From NCBI GenBank assembly GCA_000320545.1, contig ADNK01001949.1, positions 25,001 through 52,500 of the forward strand: a stretch of 27,500 nucleotides of DNA. Reading direction: 5' to 3'. A program made the position numbers and the translations under genes. The DNA is from Bigelowiella natans CCMP2755 (lineage: Eukaryota; Cercozoa; Chlorarachniophyceae). The notes under the pieces were generated by a model that was given only the letters and a program-made list of their open reading frames with translations, had not been told where the DNA came from and did no database searches. This document shows, piece after piece, positions 1-9,082 of the stretch. Every line of letters begins with the position of its first letter. Position 1 is the first letter of the stretch.

Positions 1-669
1 CGTTATGCGGCGTCGTTGCTCAAGATGTTGCCCCCTCGCCCGTCAGATTAGCCAGGGACTATTATCAACAGCAAACTCACCACGAGTGCCAACAGAAGGC
101 GAGATCTAAGGCTAAGAATTTTACCTTTCGCAACGGCTTTAATGATATATGATCAAATTAAGAGGAGGTCTGCTTGTTGACGTGCGGCTGATTCTCCGTA
201 CTCGGCTAGTTTGGCCGTGAGTGTCGCCAAGGCCTATGAAGACTGCGTGCTATTGTGCTTTCCTTGAATATAACTCGCGTGTTAAATTCTCGCGTTGCCG
301 ACCCGCCAACCCCGACCTTGCCGTCAGATTCGCTGTCACCGTGCGATTACACAACGAAGGGGGTATGGATTATGCACGGTCCGTCCGCCGCCTCGTTTCC
401 GGTATTTCAGCACACGAGGGTGAGATATACCGGTGAAAACGCATTCTATTTACACCAAATTCGGATATTTTTCCAAGTCGCAGATAGATTCCCATATGCA
501 ATTCCCAAACGCTACCTTTTCGCTGCTCGGTGCTTGCGTCTGGATAACTAAGCCCAGAGTTCCGGCTCTCCCAGTTCTCCGATTTTTTGGAAGTCGGAGG
601 CACGTTCCGGATGAAAATGGCCTGCAATTGAAGCAAACGCGTTAAGAATGAAATCGTTAGTGACCGTCA
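1..669. other. Left flank, no gene recognised
   Basis: Only short overlapping frames occur here, on both strands, and none has a recognisable domain or splice-linked continuation. An in-frame stop at 661-663 lies just before the first ATG of the downstream reductase gene. This stretch presumably holds its promoter and 5' leader. I saw no clear TATA box or other core element. Confidence 0.5.
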
Positions 670-2462
670 ATGACGGCGTATCTAGAAAATGCCGGGATTC
701 GAATGGATTCCCATCTTTCTTCCGACGGAGCAATGGCGTACCTGGCGCCCTTCATCGTCTACGCAGGGTGAGTTCTTACGAGTAATTCTTGACACTAGAA
801 AAAATATGGGAAATTGTGAGCGAGGGTGATATACTCGTCCAGCTCTGGCTGCAGTCGTTGATGAACTCCCCTTTTTCGCGGTTCTCTTCTCTTCCCCCCC
901 TCAGCTCTCTCGTCCTGCACCTTCTTCTGCCTGCTGCGATCAAGGACGGGTACAGACAATGAATCAACTTGCTCGTCGAAATTATTATACAAAAAAACTA
1001 TCAGCTGAATCATTCGTTCGGTCTTTGGGTTGTTGCGTCTGGCGTCTCATAGACTTAATCAGACTCTTATATAGGTATGCATGTTCATTCGAAACCAGAC
1101 AACCGCTGCAGTACCGACTGAATGGCCTCAGGGTAGCTAGGATCGTATACGATATATGTTTCTACTAGCCAATATCAATCTAAGGCACGGGTGCCATCTC
1201 TTTATGGGAGATCACGCTACACATCAAAACTTGTCAACTGCACAGACGCTGCCACCACAAACAATCGCAATATAAAGAAATGCTTTGCTGCGATTTCTGC
1301 AATCCAAATACTGAAGACTAAAGAGTTATGTTACCGTTAAACATTCCAGGTTTTGGTCGCTTTTGTCGTTTTTTTCGCAGTATATCTGCTGCTTCTAGGA
1401 CCAACAAAGGGTATGTGCATTCAGGCATTATTAGTAAGTAGCACCGCTCTTACTCGCACAAAGAAAAAAGATACATGCAGCGTTTCTTGTAGCCTTATGG
1501 TATACCGCGCACAGTTTTGTGCTCATATCTCTCTGACCCCGGATCTCTTTCGAACGTGGGTGTCAGGTTTCTGGGGCGAGGTGTTTGCTGCAAATGGGCT
1601 TGGACTGGTCATCAGCGCCTTTTACGCATTCCGAGCAAATCCGGACCAAAAGGTTGCTATGAGGCGATATCCGCCGTAAATACGACCTCGGCGTCCACAC
1701 CATACATCACTGACGTTCAACGAGAAAAGAATGGTAGTACAGCTGCAGCAGAGGTTGGTTTTCAAGTCGAGTGTTGGTCGGCAGCTACACGCTGCCGATC
1801 CACAATGACACCCGCCGCGTCTTTGCAACCCATGCAAGAGAATAGTGGAATATCACCTTAAAAACAATGTCCGCTAAAACATACAATCGCTCAGTTTTTT
1901 GGGCTTCGTTGCCTGACCCGAGACACCGCTGATAGCAAACGCCCACCCTCGGCAAAGGAGGTGGAGGCTGTCAAGAGTAGAGGTCGCTTGCCGCTAGCGT
2001 TTTATTTTAGTTTCGTTTCAAACAAACAATGGATGGGGGGAGGGGGGGGAGGGGAATGAAATAGAAACTTTGAGTGAGAGAAGAATCACCAAAGAGGCTG
2101 GTTGACCCCATCGGAATTAGTTTGTGTGTGCCGTAGCCGAATCCCGCAGCATGCTCAATCGATGTGTCTCGCCTCCCCATTGATGACGATCCTGGAGATT
2201 TTCGCGTCTGCCCTCAACAAAGCTAGCGCTCATCCTGTGCGGTTTGATTGGTGCCTCAGGCGTTCTTGCTCGATTCTTCTTCGGGACGGAATTCAACCCA
2301 CGGCATCATGTCGTTGCTGCTGCTGCTGCTGCTGCTGCCAACGGTGCGGGAGGATCAGGAGGCGTCGTGTTGGATGTCAAGATGTTCTTGTACATCGCAG
2401 GAGCGGTGCTGTTAATGCATAGGCATGATATCAAATATTTGAGCGCCCACGTGTAAAATATA

Positions 2463-2508
<46 letters not shown>

Positions 2509-3934
2509 TTGTCTGTCTGTGCGTGCGAGTGTGTGTATGTGCGTGTGTGCGTGTGTGCGTGCGTGTGTTTATATATACATGTTCTCGCCTCGTGTTAGTT
2601 TCTCCAAAGATTTCTTTTTCATTCCTACAATATAAAACGAATGGCCAGGTGAATTGCCAAGTGCTGATCGTGAATTACGCTGCCTTGGACATCATTGCTG
2701 CCAATAACACGTCAGACGCAGCAAGCAACAATCACACACTGAAACATTACGAAGAATAATAACATTGTGCTAGAATGATAGACGCAAAAAATGGGCTTTA
2801 TGCTGTCTTTGAGGCTCACTTATGATCATTATTGCTTAATGGCATGTATTTCATCTTCCATCTCCTCCCGTCCCTCCCCCCCTCTCTTCTCCAAAATAAC
2901 TCTATATTACTGTTTGGAATAGGCTGCGGTGTGTCGTGGCGGTGCCACTGTTCTGCCTTACATGGTAACGCGTGGCCTCGCTCACTATTACATGAAAAGA
3001 AACAGCGGCAATATGTTATCGCCAAACTGTTATCGCCAAACTTATTTTTATTCATCAACCACCTTTCTTAACGACTACAACGTTTTGTACACGTTGCTGT
3101 TTTTCGCCAAAATGGAGAACAACATACGCTTTCGTGCGAGCGTTTTATCATGAGCAAGCTCGCACGCACGCACACACACACGCGCGCGCGCACACTCACG
3201 CCGCGCACGCACACACATATACACCTATCTAACGATATTGGTGGCATATTTTGTTCCAAGGTTTTGCCTGGAGTATCTCTACTTCGAGCACATTCACCTG
3301 TACACCTATGATCTCTTCGGTATGCCCCCTATTTTGCGCACAGTAACTACCATTTCGAGAGAAGGGGGGAGGGGTGGATGGTTTGACGAAGCAAAAACCA
3401 ATGTCTACCGCGTCTCCCTTGTTTGGCTATATGTTACATCGTCAAGTACCAAACAAAAATCATCGTTATTTCCTACACTTCGGGGTATTCAATTAACATG
3501 AGTTTCACGTGCTATATCTCTATGCTGCAATTGGAGTCCTTTTAACTGCTATTCTCTCGAATTCGCGATGTGGGCCCCTGTGTTGTTTTGCGACCTCGCA
3601 TACGCACATACATTGCTACCGCATTTTTCACTCTCGAATGACACATCGAGAGGAAACTGACCTGTTTTTATATATATTGTTTCTGGCAAACGTCTCTAGC
3701 CGAGCGCGTGGGGTTTAAGGTGAAGACTTTTCTCTTTCTTTTTCTCTCCTTTTCTCTCCTTTTTTCTCACTTATCCTTCTGCCCAATGTCTGCTCATATC
3801 ATATTGTGCACCTCCAAATGCGAACGATCTTAACGAATTAGCTTTGCTGGGGGTGTTTGGTCTTCTACCCTTACTTCTACTCAGTTCCAGTCGTTGCAGT
3901 GTCAGGTCAGAGTACCATAATACACATGTACATG

Positions 3935-3971
<37 letters not shown>

Positions 3972-4760
3972 CAACTTGATTTATCATATGTGCGCTTGTA
4001 CGTATTGATACTAGGTCAAAACCTGGGGCGAGACGCTTCTTTCTCTGTCGCTTTATTTTCAATGTAAGTAGATTTTATTGTACATCGTGTCGCACATTTT
4101 CGCATTCTCCCAATCCCCTCCCTCCCGCCTCCCCCACACTCTTTCCCTGTTTCTGTTTGTGTCTATGTGTATGCACTTGCGTGACATACTCTGCACTATT
4201 TTCTTGTTTTTTATGCGCTTCGCTCTCCGAAGCCTATTGTTCTATTTGGGATGGATCTTGACGAGAGGTGCGGCATTGGTGCCATTAGCAATAGCAGCGC
4301 ATGTAGAATACTTGTGCAGATATAATAGGAAGAGAGGGGGTAGGGAGTAGGAAGGGGCTGTAGTATCTCACTATAGTACATTATCGCATTTACGGGTCTT
4401 TCGCACACAAGCCACGAATCTTCATCCACATGTCAATTTCGCTATAACAATACGAAGAGCATGATGAAAACCATTTTTACGCAGGAGCGAACTACCAGAA
4501 GTACTGCCTCAAGGTAGAAGATAATTCATTTGTTTTGTAAGATCCGCTTTTTTGCCGCAAACCCCTTTTCTTCCAACCTGCGTCCATAGTCGCTTCACTC
4601 GTCTTGAAACGAAAATTTGAATGGGTACGCTGCTTCTCGTGCCGTTCTTTTCAGGCGTTTCCTCGCCAAAAAACCTGCTTAGGAGGCATGGTCAACCAAG
4701 TAACAGGTGTATCGAGTATTCTCGTCTACTACAAATCAGAAAATACCGCAATATTTGTAT

Positions 4761-4799
<39 letters not shown>

Positions 4800-6063
4800 T
4801 ATATATCGCTCTATCATTTTCTCGTTGAATATGCCTTTGCATATTTATGCAGTTGCGGGTAGCAATGGCCGCCTGCTTTGCTCTGGATTTTGGCGGTATA
4901 GTATTCGTATTGCAATATATGCGTGTTGACCTCTTCGGGGGATATCGTCGTTGTTTTGCAATTATTACCGTTTGATTGAATCTTGATTGTATGCGGCGAA
5001 TGAAGCTTGTCCTTTGCAGAGTGAAATATTTGGTTTCATTTTCGTTTGATTTTAGGTTCTCTCGCCATCTGAATTACCTTGGAGAGGTGGAAAAGTCCCA
5101 CGATATGCATTTCCAATATTAGAGTTTCATTTTACTACAAACGTTGCGCATGCTGCTTCGATTGTTGGCAATGTTAGAATGTATGTGTCATTCGATCAGC
5201 CAATCGCAGCATGTGATTAACGCGGTTAAAGACTATTGATAAAGAGCAACTGTGATGCATGCACGAACCTTACTGATTCAACATCTTCTTCGTCGATTCA
5301 GATCCTGCAAGCTCTAGCTGTATCACTTCCTTCTGCGTCTATAGGTAGAGCACACGATTGTTGCTCCTATTATCTTTGTCCTTTTTGTTAGCCAAAACAA
5401 TAAGAAAGGTTGAAGGGTGCTGAACCCATGCGGCCTTCTTTTTCTGCAATGATGAAGCTGCTTTGTCCGTCCACGCTGCACCACACTCATCGCAGTCGCT
5501 GGATGTTTACCCCATGTTCCTTATTTAGAAAGACTATTCAAGTGTAGTCCTCGTAAGATGTGTCATTATCATCAGGGGTGTGTTGGCCTTTACTCTACCC
5601 TCTCTACTACGTGCTGCTATTCATCGGCCGTGAGCAGGATGATGCCGCCATCTGTGCCGCGAAGTCAGTATTTTCACGCACTCATTTTGTTCTTCCGATG
5701 ATTCGTGTTACGTAATTTATTCTCTCTTCTCGTAGTCTAGCAATGCCCATCCTAACCGTCCTGTGCCGCTTCTTGACGCCTCGCAGCCTAGCTTGCCCCT
5801 ATCCCCCCTCTGCCCCTTCTCTCACTCTTTCTCTCGCTCTCGCTCTCTTCTTCTATATCTCTCTTTGCAGAGCGTCTTTTTTGTTTTTGTAGGCGGTATA
5901 ATAAGGAGAGATGATTTTGTTACTATTCCTGTCTACTACCGATTTGTTCTTTTTGGTCAAACGTTGATTTCTTTACTTGGTGCGTTGCTTCATTAGATAT
6001 GGTGCCGCGTGGGACACGTACGTTAAGACCGTACCTTGGAAGATAATTCCGTATGTTTATTAA
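670..6063 (+). CDS. ERG4/ERG24-family sterol reductase, 20 exons
   Basis: Polytopic membrane enzyme, expected in the ER, that reduces a sterol double bond with NADPH (family of C14-, C7- and C24(28)-sterol reductases). Exons: 670-767, 905-949, 1099-1132, 1350-1410, 1567-1652, 2223-2405, 2649-2710, 2923-2964, 3261-3319, 3700-3719, 3842-3905, 4015-4063, 4233-4267, 4485-4513, 4655-4706, 4853-4895, 5056-5086, 5302-5344, 5576-5663, 5997-6063. Phases close to 396 codons plus stop, close to the usual 400-440. Family signatures in order: YRLNGL near residue 52; FFFGTEFNPRH near 126, followed after a poly-Ala insert by DVKMFLY; HLYTYDLFAERVGF near 215; GANYQKY at 280; LLCSGFW then RHLNYLGE at 324-331; and the C-terminal VPWKIIPYVY. 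The ATG at 670 follows an in-frame stop. The junction of exons 5 and 6 is the weakest. Substrate position (C14, C7 or C24) cannot be told by eye; the C terminus looks most like C14 reductases. Confidence 0.88.
2034..2056 (+). other. G-run tract in intron 5 (possible G-quadruplex)
   Basis: Three adjacent G runs of roughly 6, 7 and 4 are separated by single A residues. The long runs could supply four G-tracts. It lies in the proposed intron between exons 5 and 6 of the sterol reductase gene. Confidence 0.4.
2316..2339 (+). repeat. (GCT)7GCC trinucleotide run, coding for eight Ala
   Basis: Seven GCT codons and one GCC encode eight consecutive alanines, followed by a Gly-rich stretch. The run lies between the FNPRH motif and the DVKMF motif of the sterol reductase, in a loop that is short in typical family members. 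The reading frame is kept. Confidence 0.9.
2467..2500. repeat. (AT)n microsatellite, reductase intron 6
   Basis: Uninterrupted AT dinucleotide run directly after exon 6. It is followed at about 2515-2575 by a GT/GTGC-rich simple repeat. Confidence 0.95.
3155..3222. repeat. CA/CG dinucleotide-rich simple repeat, reductase intron 8
   Basis: Alternating CA and CG steps (cacgcacgca, then cgcgcgcg, then cacgc) form an alternating purine-pyrimidine tract with Z-DNA potential. It sits inside the intron ahead of the exon beginning at 3261. Confidence 0.9.
3700..3719 (+). other. 20-nt micro-exon of the sterol reductase
   Basis: Bases 3700-3719 are bounded by a TCTCTAG acceptor and an AAG|GTGAAG donor. 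They complete one split codon and add six more, supplying AERVGFK between the DLF of the previous exon and the LCWGC of the next. The family has a GF motif exactly here, and both neighbouring phases require a 20-nt insertion. Confidence 0.88.
3937..3968. repeat. (AT)n microsatellite, reductase intron 11
   Basis: AT run between exon 11 (ends 3905) and exon 12 (starts 4015). Confidence 0.95.
4766..4797. repeat. (AT)n microsatellite, reductase intron 15
   Basis: AT run between exon 15 (ends 4706) and exon 16 (starts 4853). Confidence 0.95.
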
Positions 6064-6422
6064 GACAGCCGCGTTATATGCAGAAGTTGTGTTTGCATCA
6101 AAATCTAGAAATGGTAGCAATGGAAGCAAAAGCACCAACATGGCAAGCAACAAAACGAATGAACTTGAGGAATCCTGCACAAAACACATGCATGCGCAGC
6201 CCAACGCACATGCACATGCCTCAGAAAGCCTGTCACACTGCCCACAAGATCATCAAGGCAAATGCGCAAGCATGCAAGCATGCAAGCATTGCACAGGCAA
6301 ACGTCGTGCACACTGTCAGCGGTGTGGCCGCGCCACCCACGATTGAGGTGCTGTCTCAGCATGCGCACCCTCACTCGTGCTGCACGCTGCGCTGCGCATA
6401 TGCGCATGGAAGTTCTCAGAAC

Positions 6423-6591
6423 TTCGGGAATCTTCGAGAAGCTTCGAGAATCTTTCAGAAGCTTCGAGAACATTCCGGAAGATTCGAGAATCTTCCAGAA
6501 TCTTCGAGAGCATTCCGGAAGCTTCGAGAATCTTCCAGAAACACTCGAGAGAATTCGAGAGAATTCTGGAAGATTCGAGAATCTTCGCGAA
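6423..6591. repeat. 10-bp-period array of heat-shock-element half-sites
   Basis: From 6421 to 6540 twelve consecutive decamers fit nnTTCnnGAA. Of 24 half-sites, 22 are exact; the exceptions are TTT at 6453 and GAG at 6508. After a phase slip around 6541-6563, six more perfect half-sites run from 6564 to 6591. The alternating nTTCnnGAAn pattern is the textbook binding site of heat-shock transcription factor trimers, which need only three or four units. Because each unit is 10 bp and lacks stops, all six frames stay open, which explains the overlapping Arg/Glu/Ser-rich frames. Whether any factor binds is unknown. Confidence 0.85.
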
Positions 6592-7763
6592 TGCGCCGGA
6601 ACCCAATGCGCACATGCACGCAGCGCAAGTCACAAGTCATCATCAGAATTCAAAAGCACACGAGACCGCGTGTTGACTTTGTGACATCAACAACACAGTC
6701 CCGCGCACAAAAGCCAAACAGCTGCCGCTAGTCCGCTGAAACACACGTTGCATGCAACTGCTGCTGAAGCTGGTGAACCATTCAAAACTGGAGCACAAAA
6801 CTGAAAGCCAGCGCACTGCCCAATGCAAATGCACGCGCTTGGCGGTCATGACCGACTGTGCAGGGTTCAGTGTTTTGTTGTCAAAACTTTTGTCAACATT
6901 GACGTCAAATTGAAAACATCACGCACACAGCAAGCAGCGCATCTGTCAGCTAAGTGATGCACTTGCTAGCTGGTGGAAGCACACGCGCGCGAGCTAGCGA
7001 GGCGCCCTGCTAGCGCCGTCTGACCTAGCAATGAAACAAAAAAACGAACACAGCTCCGTCAAACCTGCAACGAATCGCCAGAACATGCATTTGGGAGCTT
7101 TTTGCGCGCGACCAAGCGCGTCATGTGATGCAATGGACATTGGATTTGCTCGCATTTCTTTGCAATTTTTCGTGCAAGTCACATTTGGTCAAACACACGC
7201 GCAAAAGCATTCAAAATGTGGCAGAGAACGAACGCGCAGCGTGCATCCTCTGCACAACGGGTGTGAATTTTCACAATTTGCGCGCTCACTGAGGCCTTGA
7301 AAATGGACGCATTTGGGTCAACGCTTCGGTCATTTTTTGAGGTTTGACCATCGGACAAGTTCTGATGACTTTTCTTTGACCAACTGCAACTGTTTGCTGC
7401 TTCAAAGCGCTGCACTGTTCACAACCTCGTTGTTACCGGGTTTGACGGAGCTGTGAATGAACGAGGCTGCATGCATGCGGCGGCACGTGCGGTGTCGCAA
7501 GATGCAATAATTACTGGTGTACATGCACCAGTAAGAACCATCGCCATGGACATGAACTTCCAAGAGTGCGCACAAAATGCACACATTGCGCAATGCTAGA
7601 ATGTGATGACACGCACCCGTTGATCTAGTGATGTGAAGCAACGAACGTAACAAGCCAGCATGCATGCTATGGTGTTGCTGTCTAGCTGTGTGAAAAAATT
7701 CTTCCTTCAATCTTGCAATCACAACAAACATCAGATTTGGACAGATGAGAAATCTGCAATGGA

Positions 7764-7779
7764 GACATGCTAGCATGTC
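7764..7779. repeat. 16-bp perfect palindrome GACATGCTAGCATGTC
   Basis: Perfect inverted repeat with no spacer. Its core ATGCTAGCAT recurs at about 7804-7813, just before the 3' end of the ANK-SAM gene, and again near 26957. Confidence 0.85.
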
Positions 7780-7925
7780 ATTTAGATATTTCATGTCCAT
7801 CATTATGCTAGCATGCGTTTGAATTCATCGTCGACACACGAACGCTAACATGATGAGTTTCACTCGACTAAAGAGACACACTGCGCAACACGTTTGCGTG
7901 GAGGTGAAACTGATGGAAAACTAGT

Positions 7926-9032
7926 CTACAAGGTGGAGTCGCAGTTGCCATAATCTGTGTCGTCGCAATTGTACTCACAATCGTCCTCTGCGCTCCAACC
8001 AACAAACTTTTTGATCAGCTCCGACGCACTGGGGCGCTTCTATAGGACAATAACAAATTATAGACACAGCAACAATTTGGGCACCACATCACACCACGTT
8101 GCCTATTGCACAACACCATGTGAAGAACAGAAAACAAAAATCATCACACGCGCACGCACTCAAAAGTGATGATGATGGATGGCGAATCAACCACACCGCA
8201 CGACTCGCCACGCGCGTTGCTTTTGCGCGGACAATCTCTCTCACCGTTGAATCGACAATGACTCCTCCACGAACGTTGTCCCCCTCCTAAACAACAGCAT
8301 CTCGACTCAAAACAGATGACGTGCTTAGAATGCATCTATTGCGAGAGAGTGTTCGGAGAATGGCCGACCTACCTTGACATCGTGATCAGCAGCAGATTTT
8401 CCCTCTAAGATTTTATTTTTCAGCCTTTTGAGGAGACTATTTGCACACATCCGTGGGATACCCATTTCACACAAAAGGGCCACGTCGGAATCTTCTAGCA
8501 TCGAGCATTCCATTTCCTCCTCGCGAACCACCTGCGACCGAGCCGACAAATCGTTCGACAACATTAGTCAGCAGCGGGCTCACAAAAGGAGGAAATCCAC
8601 GTTGGGGAGAGGGAGTGAGGAGATCCTTGCTTGGGAATTCTACTCACAAGTTTGACTCTTATCATGATGTGAATGGTACCTCGATGCATTTCGCCCATTT
8701 CTTGCTTCCTGCGTTGGCGAACGTCTTGATGAAGTCCACGATGTCCTCATGGTTCCAGTCTGCTACTGCTTTTTCGTTTCCATCTTTGTGCCGGTTAGAG
8801 TTCTTGGGAACATGTGCGTATACAACGAGTCATATTGGGAATGGAATGTGTACATGTGTGGAAAGGGAGCTTCCAAGAACCTTAATGCTGAATTGGAAAC
8901 ACAGGCTCAACAACATCTCTGCTCGAGCAGGCACCTCAGGGTTATTAGGGATCTGAAAAGCAATACAAGCTTACTCCTTTTATTCCTTAAATGTATAAAT
9001 AAATATAAATAAATATTTGTACATATTAGTGT

Positions 9033-9082
<50 letters not shown>

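Larger units (their letters stand above)
6064..7925. other. Intergenic region between two gene 3' ends
   Basis: The sterol reductase ends at 6063 on the plus strand and the ANK-SAM gene ends at 7926 on the minus strand, so this interval lies downstream of both. It contains a GCAAGCAT tandem repeat near 6263-6290, the heat-shock-element-like array at 6423-6591, and palindromes at 7764-7779 and near 7804-7813. Frames here have no recognisable domain. The sequence is rich in GCATGC-type words and differs in texture from the flanking introns, so it may be an old insertion; I saw no terminal repeats or transposase. Confidence 0.6.

Noticed and set aside
6036-6731. 231-codon open frame, the longest in the 6-8 kb region, with an Arg/Glu/Ser-rich helical-looking middle
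   Set aside because: The helical stretch is the read-through of the 10-bp HSE-like repeat, which keeps all frames on both strands open. The flanks have no domain, and its start overlaps the last exon of the reductase.
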